DNA of 64,000 nt, from positions 124,001 to 188,000 of the forward strand of contig JBCCGI010000003.1 in assembly GCA_039029355.1 (NCBI GenBank). Reading direction: 5' to 3'. Under the pieces are notes generated by a model. That model worked only from the letters and a program-made list of their open reading frames with translations, was not told the origin of the DNA and did no database searches. This stretch comes from JBCCGI01 sp039029355. Lineage in GTDB: Bacteria; Planctomycetota; UBA1135; GCA-002686595. Shown in pieces: positions 9,894 to 18,351 of the stretch. Within the stretch, counting starts at the first letter, position 1. Each line of letters begins with the position of its first letter. The position numbers and the translations under genes were made by a program.

Positions 9894-10639
9894 CGGAGGC
9901 GCGCTCCGCCGGCTCCGAACAGCATGCGCCGCCCCGCCGGCGTCAGGTTCGAGACCGAGAGCTCGGTGAGCGACACCAGCTCGTCCCCGCGTGCAAAGCC
10001 CGGGTTGCGCACCGCGAAGTGCTCGACGTGCGGATCGCGCAGGCGCGCGGACGGAAGCTCGCGCAGCGCTCCGCGCAGCACCTGGGGGCGCGCCAGCCGG
10101 ACGATGCCGAGGTCGGCCCGGAAGGCGTCTCCCCAGCGCGCGGCGGCCGCACGCTCGAGCAGGCGCTGCCGCGCCGGCGGCGTCGGCGTATCCCAGCGCG
10201 GGTAGAAGCTGCGCCAGAAGGTGGGCAGGAAGCGATAGGTGCGGAAGCCCGAGGTGATGAGCAGCCAGAAGAGCGGCGTGCCCCCGTCGAGCGGGTGGAG
10301 CTCGTTCACCGCCTGGATCCAGCTGCTCGCGAGCGCCGGGCTGCCCCACGCTTCGCGGTGCACGATGGTGTCGCCCGAGACGAGCAGGCGGATCCGCTCG
10401 CCCTCGTGCCGCAGCGAGAAGAAGCCCAGCGTCGAGAAGCCGCGCAGCGAACCCGCGCGGTCTTCCAGCAGCAACACCCACTCCTTGTCGGCCAGGTCGG
10501 CGCGGAACGCGCGCTGCCCGACGCCGTCGAAGTGCTCGGTGAGCAGCCCCTCCATCGCCGCGAGCGTTTCGCGCTCGACCTGGCCGCGCGGTACCAGGCG
10601 CCCCGCCAGCGCCGGCCGGGTGTGAGCCTCAACGCGCAT
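9890..10639 (-). CDS. Uncharacterised protein, possibly GNAT-fold acyltransferase
   Basis: A 249-residue soluble protein with no signal peptide. The segment around residues 45-95 (EWVLLLEDRAGSLRGFSTLG, then a beta-rich stretch ending SGDTIVHREAWG) resembles the central strands of a GNAT acyltransferase, but a clean acetyl-CoA loop was not found. An aromatic stretch follows (RTYRFLPTFWRSFYPRWDT). The start ATG at 10639 lies inside the end of the desaturase gene (11-base overlap), and the stop overlaps the GH3 start. Such coupling implies it acts with its neighbours on the same product. The GNAT assignment is tentative. Confidence 0.7.
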   Translation of the reverse strand: MRVEAHTRPALAGRLVPRGQVERETLAAMEGLLTEHFDGVGQRAFRADLADKEWVLLLEDRAGSLRGFSTLGFFSLRHEGERIRLLVSGDTIVHREAWGSPALASSWIQAVNELHPLDGGTPLFWLLITSGFRTYRFLPTFWRSFYPRWDTPTPPARQRLLERAAAARWGDAFRADLGIVRLARPQVLRGALRELPSARLRDPHVEHFAVRNPGFARGDELVSLTELSVSNLTPAGRRMLFGAGGARLR

Positions 10640-11612
10640 CGCTCGGCTCCGCGGTCGTCGAGCGCACGCCGACGGGGCTCTCGTCGAGCCTCAAGCTCTG
10701 GAGGAAGAAGCGCCCCAGGAAAGCCAGATAGGAGCGACCCTCGCAGCGGCGCGGCAGCCGGTCGTCGAGCAGCCGCTGGAGCGCGGGCAGGTGGTAGCTG
10801 GGCACCTCGGGGAACAGGTGGTGCTCGAGGTGCAGGTTCTCGTTCAGCAGCAGCGTCGAGACCAGGCGCCCGGGCCGCAGCGATCGGCTGGCGAGCAGCG
10901 GATCGTCGACGTCGGTCAGGCCGTGCTGGGTGAGCCCGCGTGCGCTGGTGAAGAGCGCGACCACCGCCACCGGCACGAACCAGGCCCAGAGCATCGCGGC
11001 CCCGGGCACCAGCGCGAAGAGCGCCGCGAACACCGCGACGAGCAGCGCGTACTCGGCCGCGATTCGGCGTCGGTCCTGCGCGTCGCCGTGGCGCCAGGCG
11101 AGGCGCGGGATCATCAGCAGGTAGAGGTAGCACCCGACGGAGAGGCGCACGTATTGCAGGGCGTAGACGACCAGCGGCGAGCCCGCATAGTTGCGGTACT
11201 CGTCGGGATCTCCGTCGCTCCCCAGGTGCCGGTGGTGGCGCAGGTGCAGCACGCGGTAGGCCGAGAACGACATCAGCACCGGCAACCCGCACAGGACCGA
11301 AACCCAGCGGTTGAGCCGTGGGCTCGCGAAGAGGACCCCGTGCATCCCCTCGTGCATCAGCAGCACCGAGGCGTTGAGCGCGACCGCCGCGACGAACGTG
11401 CCGGCGATCCAGAGGGCGACTCCGCCGCGGTGGTCGGCCTGCGCCATGCCGCGCAGGACGAGCCCCGCGCCGACCGCGTAGCCGCCGATCACGCACAGGA
11501 GCTCGGTCGCGCGGGGCCGCGCGCGCAGGTGGCGTAGGGGGCGCAGCTCGTCGTCCAGGCCCTGCGCGAGGGCGGCGCGGGCCTCTTCGTGTCTCGTGGC
11601 GTGGCTTGTCAT
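10629..11612 (-). CDS. Membrane fatty acid desaturase family protein
   Basis: A 327-residue integral membrane protein with the three histidine boxes of the di-iron desaturase/hydroxylase family: HEGMH, HLRHH and HLEHH, the last within NENLHLEHHLFPEVP. Hydrophobic helices flank the boxes. The family uses O2 and electrons to desaturate or hydroxylate acyl chains or related lipids at the membrane. Its ATG at 11612 forms an ATGA with the stop of the upstream GNAT gene. This gene indicates that the operon handles a lipid or fatty acyl substrate. The exact regiochemistry cannot be read from the sequence. Confidence 0.92.
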   Translation of the reverse strand: MTSHATRHEEARAALAQGLDDELRPLRHLRARPRATELLCVIGGYAVGAGLVLRGMAQADHRGGVALWIAGTFVAAVALNASVLLMHEGMHGVLFASPRLNRWVSVLCGLPVLMSFSAYRVLHLRHHRHLGSDGDPDEYRNYAGSPLVVYALQYVRLSVGCYLYLLMIPRLAWRHGDAQDRRRIAAEYALLVAVFAALFALVPGAAMLWAWFVPVAVVALFTSARGLTQHGLTDVDDPLLASRSLRPGRLVSTLLLNENLHLEHHLFPEVPSYHLPALQRLLDDRLPRRCEGRSYLAFLGRFFLQSLRLDESPVGVRSTTAEPSDAR

Positions 11613-12787
11613 AGGGTCGCGACCTCTACGTGTGGGAGGCGGTCGTCGAGGGCCCGCGCCGCGGCCTCGCCGCCGGGCCAGAAGTGCAGCAGGAGGCGCG
11701 CCTCGAGCTCGCGCGGGCGGAAGCGGCGGCGGAGCGTCGCCAGCAGCGGATGTGCGGCGGCGAGGCCCAGGGCGAGCAGGTCGATGCCGCGCGCGTGAGC
11801 CGCGCGCCGCGCCGCCGAGACGAGCGCGACCGCGACGGGCTCGGCCTCGCGCGCGTCGGCGGGGAGCGCGATATGGGAGAGGAAGGCCTGCGCCAGCGCC
11901 GCGCCCGGGCGCGGAAGGCGCGGCGCCCCGGTCCAGCGCGCCAGCGCGTTCCACGCCGGCCGCGCCGCGCCGAGCGGGCGCGCGTAGCCGTCGACCACGC
12001 TCTGCTTGAAGCCGCGCTGGTCCCAGACCGCGGCGCAGCCGACCAGCTCGTCGCCGCGCTCGACCAGCAGGAAGTCGTCCGCGCGCAGGTCCGGCGTGCG
12101 CACGTCGCTCTCCAGGTCGCGCGCCGTCCAGCGCGGCGCGAGTTGCAAGGCGCGGTAGCGGGCGCAGAGCAGCGCCGCGATCCGCTCGAGGTCCTCCGGA
12201 GCCCCACGCCGGACCGCGGGCCCGTCGCTGCGCGCGCGCCGCGGCGAGCTGCGCAGGATCAGCGTCGCGAACGCGCCCAGGTCGCGGCAGCGCGGCAGGC
12301 CGCCGCGTGCGGCGGTCAGGATCCGCAGCGCCTCGGCGTTGTCGGACATCACGCTCGCGAAGCTGAGCGGTGCGCCTCCCTCGTGCTCGTGCAGCGCGCG
12401 GATCTCGTCGAAGCCGCGTAGCAGGAGCCGCGGCGACCCGCGGAAGTCGCGGTGGACGCGCAGGTGGCTGAGGTAGGCCAGGCGTGTCTGCGACCCGTTC
12501 GAGAACGCGGCGCGCTCGGCGCGGCAGGCGACGGCGATCACCCGGCCGCCGGGCTCGCAGGCGAGCAGCGTCTGGTGCCGGTCACCCATCACGGCCGCGG
12601 CGCCGGTGAAGCTGGGCTCGCACTCGAGCCGCAGCCGCACCGCGCCGTCCATCGGCGCCTCGCGCAACAGGCGTCGCGCGGCCGCGTCGTCGCCCGGCTC
12701 CGCGAGGCGGAACGACCACGGGGCCGAGGCGCGCCGCCGGGCCCGCGGCGCCGCGTTCAGCTGGCCGGCAAGAGCTCGCCCCGCCAT
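11609..12787 (-). CDS. Tandem GNAT-family acyltransferase
   Basis: About 392 residues with two GNAT-like halves. The N-terminal half contains an acyl-CoA-binding type loop (YLSHLRVHRDFRGSPRLLL) followed by a helix, the pattern of GNAT motif A. The second half restarts with a typical GNAT opening (VRRGAPEDLERIAALLCARY) and contains LLVERGDELVGCAAVWDQ. GNAT enzymes move an acyl group from acyl-CoA or acyl-ACP to an amine. The ATG at 12787 overlaps the end of the upstream radical SAM gene by 31 bases; a later start is possible. Its stop overlaps the desaturase start. In this lipid-related operon an N-acyltransferase making an amide is a reasonable guess. Confidence 0.82.
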   Translation of the reverse strand: MAGRALAGQLNAAPRARRRASAPWSFRLAEPGDDAAARRLLREAPMDGAVRLRLECEPSFTGAAAVMGDRHQTLLACEPGGRVIAVACRAERAAFSNGSQTRLAYLSHLRVHRDFRGSPRLLLRGFDEIRALHEHEGGAPLSFASVMSDNAEALRILTAARGGLPRCRDLGAFATLILRSSPRRARSDGPAVRRGAPEDLERIAALLCARYRALQLAPRWTARDLESDVRTPDLRADDFLLVERGDELVGCAAVWDQRGFKQSVVDGYARPLGAARPAWNALARWTGAPRLPRPGAALAQAFLSHIALPADAREAEPVAVALVSAARRAAHARGIDLLALGLAAAHPLLATLRRRFRPRELEARLLLHFWPGGEAAARALDDRLPHVEVATL

Positions 12788-14136
12788 GCCTCGTCTCCGA
12801 GCGGATAGCCGTCGCGCAGGCTCACCTCGGCCCGGAAGAGCGCGTTGATGCCGAGGTACTGCCGGAACATGAAGAGGTCCGACCGGTTGGCCGCGCCGAC
12901 CCAGCGGCGCGCGATGCTCGGCACCGAATAGAAGCGGCGCCGCGCGTCGACGCAGCCCTCGCGCACCTCGTCGGGGGTGAGCCCCGCGGGGCGGAAGGGG
13001 ACCTCGTTGTAGCGGTAGCGGTCGTCCAGCCACCAGCGCTCGTACGACAGCCGGCCCTCGCGCTCGAGCTTCCCGTACAGCGGCGTCCCCGGGAACGGCG
13101 TCAGGTGGTTGAAGGCCGCGATGTACATCTCGTGCCGCCGCGCGAACTCGACGGCGCGGTCGAAGCTCGCCGTCGTGTCGCGGTCGTAGCCGAAGATGAA
13201 GGTGCCGTACAGCCGGATGCGGTGGCGGGTGAGGTTGGCGAGCGCGACCTCGTAGCCTCCGCCCATCGCGTTGAAGCCCTTGTTCATCGCCTTGAGGTTG
13301 GCGGGGTCAAGCGTCTCGAACCCGATCAGCACGCCCATGCATCCGCTCTGCGCGAGCAGCGCCAGGAACTCCTCGTCGTGCGCCGCGTTGATGCTCGCCT
13401 GCCCGACCCAGCGGACGTTGAGCGGGATCAGCGCGCGGAAGAGCTCCTTCGCCTGCTCCATGTTCGACGTGATGTTGTCGTCGACGAAGAACAGCAGCTT
13501 GCGCTCGCGCGCCACGCGGCGCACCTCGTCGATCACGTCGTCGATCGGGCGGCGCGTCTGAGAGGCCTCGAAGACGGTCTGGATCGCGCAGAAGTCGCAG
13601 CGGAAGTGGCAGCCGCGGCCCGACTCGACCAGCCCGACCGACAGGTAGCGCTTGCCGTGGAATATCTCGCGCCGGGGGCGCAGGCCGGTCAGCGACGGGC
13701 GCCCGTCCGCGCGGTAGACCTTCTTCGCGCTGCCGTGGCGGAAGTCGTCGATCACCTCGGGCCACAGCGTCTCCGCCTCGCCGACGACGACCGCGTCGGC
13801 GTACTCGGCGACCTCGTCGGTGCACAGGCTGGCGTGGAAGCCGCCCATCACGACGGGTACGCCGCGCCGCCGGTACTCGGTCGCGATCTGGTAGGAGCGC
13901 TTCGCCGTGTACGTCTCGACGCTGATCGCGACCAGGTCGGTGGGCTCGTCGAAGGGGATGCGCTCCATCCGGTCGTCGTGGAAGCGGATCTCGACGTCGT
14001 TCGGAGTGAGCCCGGCCAGCGTCGCCGCGGGGAGCGGCTCCATCTGCCACGTCTTGATGTAGCGCTGCCCCACGCGACGCCCGATGCACGGGTGCACGAT
14101 CGTGAGCCGCATCGACGGGCCGCCGCGTGCGATCAT
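12757..14136 (-). CDS. Radical SAM protein with B12-binding-like N-terminal domain
   Basis: About 459 residues. Residues ~10-130 form a Rossmann-like cobalamin-binding-type domain (VPVVMGGFHASLCTDEVAEY, VVGEAETLWPEVIDD). The radical SAM cluster motif is at C176, C180 and C183 (GCHFRCDFC). A TIM-barrel pattern and the family segment FNHLTPFPGTPLYGKL follow. Proteins of this class (class B methylases and HpnJ-like enzymes) methylate or rearrange unactivated carbons in lipids and natural products. The start is taken as ATG 14136, which overlaps the previous stop as ATGA; ATG 14112 is an alternative. The canonical DxHxxG cobalamin ligand motif was not found, so binding of B12 is not certain. Confidence 0.92.
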   Translation of the reverse strand: MIARGGPSMRLTIVHPCIGRRVGQRYIKTWQMEPLPAATLAGLTPNDVEIRFHDDRMERIPFDEPTDLVAISVETYTAKRSYQIATEYRRRGVPVVMGGFHASLCTDEVAEYADAVVVGEAETLWPEVIDDFRHGSAKKVYRADGRPSLTGLRPRREIFHGKRYLSVGLVESGRGCHFRCDFCAIQTVFEASQTRRPIDDVIDEVRRVARERKLLFFVDDNITSNMEQAKELFRALIPLNVRWVGQASINAAHDEEFLALLAQSGCMGVLIGFETLDPANLKAMNKGFNAMGGGYEVALANLTRHRIRLYGTFIFGYDRDTTASFDRAVEFARRHEMYIAAFNHLTPFPGTPLYGKLEREGRLSYERWWLDDRYRYNEVPFRPAGLTPDEVREGCVDARRRFYSVPSIARRWVGAANRSDLFMFRQYLGINALFRAEVSLRDGYPLGDEAWRGELLPAS

Positions 14137-15494
14137 CCCGCGCGCCTCGTCTCGGCGCCGGCCCCGCGCAGGATCCAGTCGCAGTTGTAGTAGCGGTGCA
14201 GCCGGTGGGCGTAGTAGCGATAGCCCAGGTTCGACGCCAGCGCGACGCGCAGCGGCGCCGGCGAGCGGCGCAGGCGTGTCCACATCGAGCGCACCGAATA
14301 GGCCGACTTCCAGGCGTGCTCGGTGCCCTCCTGCAGCTGCTGCGCGCTCATCCGCGCGGGCTCGAAGACGACGTGCTGGCCGTCGTACAGCTCCCAGTTG
14401 CGCGTCAGGATGCGCCCTTCGTCGTTCAGCCGCCGGAAGAGCGGCGTGCCGGGGAACGGCGTCTGGATGGCGAAGCGCGGCAGGTCGATGCCGGCCTCGA
14501 CGGTGAACCGCGCGGTCTCCTCGAAGACCTCCGGCGTGTCCTCGTCCATGCCGAACACGAAGCAGCCGTACACCGCAATGCCGTGGGCGTGCAGGCGCTC
14601 GACTACCCGGGCGTAGCCGTCGGGGCGGTTGAAGGCCTTGTTCGAGCTCGCAACGTTGCCGGGCACGATCGACTCGAAGCCGATCAGAAGCCCGCGGCAG
14701 CCGCTCGCTTCGGCCAGGCCTAGGAGGTCGGCGTCGTCGGCCAGCAGCGTGGTCGCCAGCCCGTACCACTCGACGCGAACCTCGGCAAGCGCGCGGAAGA
14801 GCGCGCGCGCGTACGGCCGGTCGGCGATCAGGTTCAGGTCGACGAAGATCAGCCTGCGGTCACCGGTCCGCGCGAGGTGCGCCTCCACGTCGGCGAGCAC
14901 GTCGGCGACCGGCTTCTGCAGCGGCCGGCGCCCCCAGGCCGACGGGACGACGCAGAAGTCGCAGTCGTGCACGCAGCCGCGCGTCGCCTCGAAGACGCTG
15001 TTCGTCAGGTAGTGGCCGCGCGGCAGCAGGTCGCGGCGGGGCGCGGGCGTGCCCGCGAGGTCGAGGCCGTCCCGCTGGTCGTAGCGCGCGCGCATCCGGC
15101 CCGCCGCGCGGTCGCGGAGGAGCTCGGGCCAGCTCTCCTCCGCATAGCCGACGACGATGCTGTCGGCGTGCGGCGCGGCGTCTTCGGGCACGAGCGTTAC
15201 GTGCGGCCCGCCGAGCACGACGGGCATGCCGCGCTCGCGGAAGCGCGCCGACAGCTCGTACGCGCGCGGCGCGGTGCCGGTGATCACGGTCATGCCGACG
15301 AGGTCCGCCTCGAGTTTCTCGGGGATCGGCTCGATGCCCTCGTCGATCAGCGTGAGCTCAACCTCCACGTCGTCCGGGATGAGCGCGGCGAGCGTCGTCA
15401 TCGTGAGCGGCGCATAGCGCAGCGACTTCTTGAAGATGCCCCCCCGGTGGCGGTAGAGCGGACCCTTCGGCGAGAGCAAGGCGACGCGAAGCAT
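14133..15494 (-). CDS. Radical SAM protein with B12-binding-like N-terminal domain, first gene of operon
   Basis: A 453-residue paralogue of the next gene. Residues ~1-130 form the cobalamin-binding-like domain (PVVLGGPHVTLVPEDAAPHA, VVGYAEESWPELL). The [4Fe-4S] cluster cysteines are C174, C178 and C181 (GCVHDCDFC). A family segment FAIQTPFPGTPLFRRL is present toward the C-terminus. It should act on an unactivated carbon of a lipid or metabolite, alone or after its paralogue. It heads the minus-strand operon that runs to 6727. The 114-base region upstream is shared with a divergent radical SAM gene, suggesting common control. No DxHxxG motif was found. Confidence 0.92.
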   Translation of the reverse strand: MLRVALLSPKGPLYRHRGGIFKKSLRYAPLTMTTLAALIPDDVEVELTLIDEGIEPIPEKLEADLVGMTVITGTAPRAYELSARFRERGMPVVLGGPHVTLVPEDAAPHADSIVVGYAEESWPELLRDRAAGRMRARYDQRDGLDLAGTPAPRRDLLPRGHYLTNSVFEATRGCVHDCDFCVVPSAWGRRPLQKPVADVLADVEAHLARTGDRRLIFVDLNLIADRPYARALFRALAEVRVEWYGLATTLLADDADLLGLAEASGCRGLLIGFESIVPGNVASSNKAFNRPDGYARVVERLHAHGIAVYGCFVFGMDEDTPEVFEETARFTVEAGIDLPRFAIQTPFPGTPLFRRLNDEGRILTRNWELYDGQHVVFEPARMSAQQLQEGTEHAWKSAYSVRSMWTRLRRSPAPLRVALASNLGYRYYAHRLHRYYNCDWILRGAGAETRRAG

Positions 15495-15576
15495 GTCGGT
15501 TAGCCGTGCCGCCTACGCTAAGCGGCGAGCGCGCGCGCAACAACGGGATTGGCGCTGGTTCATTTCGGCTTCGCGC

Positions 15577-15582
15577 TACAAT
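15577..15582 (+). promoter_or_regulatory. Candidate -10 element for the radical SAM gene at 15609
   Basis: The hexamer TACAAT, preceded by C, lies in the 114-base gap between two divergent radical SAM genes. It matches a cTANNNT pattern that recurs upstream of many first genes in this window. No clear -35 hexamer is seen at the usual spacing. Confidence 0.4.
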
Positions 15583-15608
15583 CGGCGCGCTCGCGCAGGG
15601 GGATTTCC

Positions 15609-17273
15609 ATGGCCTCGGCCGCAGTCCTTGTCGTTACCGGCAGCCTGATCTCGGTTAAGGACCGCTCGCTGCTCCAAGCTGCACGCAAGCAGCTTGCGAA
15701 CCAACGCGCCTCGTCTGGCGCGTGGTGGGACCTGCGCATCAAGCTGCTCGCCGCGCCGCATGTGCTCGCGCTGCGGCGCGAGCGACGCTCGCGTCGCTTT
15801 CGGCGCGCGCCGTATAGGGAAGCGGTCGAGCGCTACTTCGCCGACGAGACCTTCTTCGACACGCCGGAGCTGACCGAGGTCGCGCTCGCGACGCTGCTCG
15901 AGCGCGAGGGCCTCTCGTTCGAGGTCGCGACGATCAGCGAGCTCTTCGAGGACGCACGGCGCCGAGAGGAGCTCCTCGCGCGCTGCGGCGTCGTCTTCCT
16001 CTCGACCACGCTGCTGCGCGATCTGAGCGAGCTAGAGCCCGTCGCGGCGCTCCTGAAGCGACCCGACAACCGCGTGGTCGCCGGCGGCGCGCTGACCGGG
16101 ATCGTGCACGCGGGCCTCACGTCCTGCCCGGGCGTCGACGTCGTTGCGGTCGGCTACGGCGAGCACCTGGTGCCGGCGCTCGCGGAGTGGATCCGGGGCG
16201 GGGTCGCCGAGCTCCGGGCTCCCGCGGGCGGTCGCGTCGAGCGTCGCGGGGAGCTGGCGTTGCTCTTCGGCGGCCCGCACGCGAGCCGCAGCCTCGACGC
16301 CCTGCCCACACCCGACTGGTCGCTAGCGGAGCGCATCCACGGCCGCTCCTTCGGGCTCGTCCACTACGAATCGGTGCGCGGCTGCCCGTATCGCTGCTCG
16401 TTCTGCAACTACCCGTTCCTGTTCGACGACACGGTCTTCCGCACCAAGTCGGCGTCCCGCATCGCGGACGAGTGGGCCGGCTACGCGGCGCGCGGCGTCG
16501 GGTACATCAGCTGCCTCGACAGCCTCTTCACGATGCCGCGCGCGCGGCTGATCGAGCTCTGCGAGGCGCTCCTTACGCGCGGCGTCGAGGTGCGCTGGCT
16601 GTGCTACGCGCGCGCGGACGACCTGCGCGATCCGGAGGTCTGCCGGCTGATGCGCCGCGCGGGGTGCATCCAGGTGCAGATCGGCGCCGAGTCCGGCAAT
16701 CAGGACCAGCTGGACAACATGAACAAGCGCTGTTTGGTCGAGGACAACGTCGTCGCCGTACGCAACTGCCGCCAGGCTGGTATCGCGAGCTTCGTCAGCC
16801 TCATCCTGGGCTTCCCCGGCGAGACCCCGGCGACGATCGACGACAGCCTCCGCTTCGTCGCCGAGGCGCGGCCGGACTTCTGCTACGTCAGCCCGTTCAC
16901 CGCCCGCGTCGCGCACCTGCCGGTGTTCTCGCCGGAGAATCGCGAGCGGTTCGGGCTCTCGACGCACGGGGGCGACCGCGCGTCCTCGCCGTACTGGCGC
17001 CACGCCACGATGGGCTGCACCGACCTGGCCGAGCACCTCGCGCGCTTCCAGCGCGAGATGATGGTCGGACGGCTATCGCTCGATGCGGGCCTCTTCTACC
17101 AGGGGATGCTGCGCTACCGGAGCGCGGAGCGCGCCGCGCTGCTCGACTTCCAGCGCGACGCCGCGCTGCGCCATCGACCGCTGCGCGCGACCTTCGACGC
17201 GCTGGGGCGTTGGGCGCAGCGACGACTGGAGCGCGACGTGACGCGTTCGCTCGGGCCGGCGGCTACGGCCTAG
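15609..17273 (+). CDS. Radical SAM protein, divergent from the operon
   Basis: About 554 residues. The start ATG at 15609 has a good AGGGGGA ribosome site 6-7 bases upstream. An N-terminal region of ~250 residues looks like a divergent cobalamin-binding-type domain (VVAGGALTGIVHAGL, DVVAVGYGEHLVPALAEW). The cluster cysteines are C259, C263 and C266 (GCPYRCSFC), followed by a barrel with the motif IGAESGNQDQLDNMNK. Function is unknown. Its head-to-head position with two other radical SAM genes suggests a shared pathway. The 3' end overlaps the convergent glycosyltransferase gene by 11 bases. Confidence 0.9.
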   Translation: MASAAVLVVTGSLISVKDRSLLQAARKQLANQRASSGAWWDLRIKLLAAPHVLALRRERRSRRFRRAPYREAVERYFADETFFDTPELTEVALATLLEREGLSFEVATISELFEDARRREELLARCGVVFLSTTLLRDLSELEPVAALLKRPDNRVVAGGALTGIVHAGLTSCPGVDVVAVGYGEHLVPALAEWIRGGVAELRAPAGGRVERRGELALLFGGPHASRSLDALPTPDWSLAERIHGRSFGLVHYESVRGCPYRCSFCNYPFLFDDTVFRTKSASRIADEWAGYAARGVGYISCLDSLFTMPRARLIELCEALLTRGVEVRWLCYARADDLRDPEVCRLMRRAGCIQVQIGAESGNQDQLDNMNKRCLVEDNVVAVRNCRQAGIASFVSLILGFPGETPATIDDSLRFVAEARPDFCYVSPFTARVAHLPVFSPENRERFGLSTHGGDRASSPYWRHATMGCTDLAEHLARFQREMMVGRLSLDAGLFYQGMLRYRSAERAALLDFQRDAALRHRPLRATFDALGRWAQRRLERDVTRSLGPAATA

Positions 17274-18351
17274 CCGCGATCCTGCGGTAGACCTCGACCG
17301 TCGCCGCCGCGTTCGCCGCCCAGGTGTGACGCGCTGCGACCTCGCGTCGCGCCGCGCGCGCCTCGGCGTCAGTCGCGGCGGCCATCGCGGCGTCCAGGAC
17401 GTCGGCGAACGCGTCGGGGTCCTCCTCGACCTCCGGCTCGAGCAGCGTCGCCTGCCCGTCGAGCGCTTCCTCGAACGCCGGTAGCCGGCTGGCGACGACG
17501 GAGAGCCCGAAGGCGAGCCCCTCGAGCGGCGTGACCGCGGTGGCCTCGGCCTCGGAGAGATGGACCAGCACCGACGAGGTCGCGAGGATGCGCGCCATGT
17601 CGCTCTCCGACGCGTTGGGATTCCAAAGCACCCACTCGCGCGCCGTCGAGCCGCCGAGCTTGTCGCGGAGGAAAGCGTCCGAGTTGTCGGTGCGCCCGCC
17701 GACGTAGAGCGCCTGGCACTTCGTGCGACGCCGCTTCAGCGTCTCGACCGCGCGCAGGACCATCTCCGGACGCCGGCGCGGGTGGATCGAGCCGAGCACG
17801 ACGATCTGCGGAGGAGACTTTGGCTCGGGCGTCTCGCCGGCGAGGTCGCGGCACCAGTGGTCGCAGCCGACCGGCACCTGGTGGACGTGCTCGTCGGGCA
17901 GGCCGAAGCGCTCGCGCAGCTCGCGAGCCGTGTCCGCGCTGAAGGCGATCGCGTCGGCGCGGGCGAGCGTCTCGCGCAGCATCGCGTCGGCGGGCGAGCC
18001 CGGCGCCGGCAGCTCGGCGACGCCGATCACCTCGCGCGCCTTCCCGACCGGCGGCCAGTCGGGGAGCATGCGGTGGAACACGTCGACGCCGCCCAGCAGG
18101 CCGTCGGCGGTCCGGCGCATCAGCCCGAAGAGCTTGCGCCCCTGGCGCGAGGTCACGAGCTTGGGCTTGCGCGGCGCATCTGCCAGGCCGAGCGCGGGCT
18201 CGCCGATCGTAGGCGCATCGCGTCCGACGTCCGCAAGCAGGACCTCGGGCGCCTCGTCGAGGCGGACCAGCGCGCGCACGAGCTCTCGCGAGTAGCGCCC
18301 AACGCCCGGCGCGTGGGTCACCGCGGGGTGGTAGTCGATTCCGATTCTCAC
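17263..18351 (-). CDS. Glycosyltransferase family 4-like (GT-B fold)
   Basis: About 362 residues. The start GTG at 18351 overlaps the upstream stop (GTGA) and begins RIGIDYHPAVTHAPGVGRYS, the usual opening of GT4 enzymes, with a Gly-rich nucleotide loop. The C-terminal half holds GT-B features: PPQIVVLGSIHPRRRPEMVL and the donor-binding segment VHLSEAEATAVTPLEGLAFG with the acid/E-x7-E pattern. It would transfer a sugar from a nucleotide or lipid donor in the cytoplasm. It is translationally coupled to the PLP enzyme gene upstream. Acceptor unknown. Confidence 0.88.
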   Translation of the reverse strand: MRIGIDYHPAVTHAPGVGRYSRELVRALVRLDEAPEVLLADVGRDAPTIGEPALGLADAPRKPKLVTSRQGRKLFGLMRRTADGLLGGVDVFHRMLPDWPPVGKAREVIGVAELPAPGSPADAMLRETLARADAIAFSADTARELRERFGLPDEHVHQVPVGCDHWCRDLAGETPEPKSPPQIVVLGSIHPRRRPEMVLRAVETLKRRRTKCQALYVGGRTDNSDAFLRDKLGGSTAREWVLWNPNASESDMARILATSSVLVHLSEAEATAVTPLEGLAFGLSVVASRLPAFEEALDGQATLLEPEVEEDPDAFADVLDAAMAAATDAEARAARREVAARHTWAANAAATVEVYRRIAARP

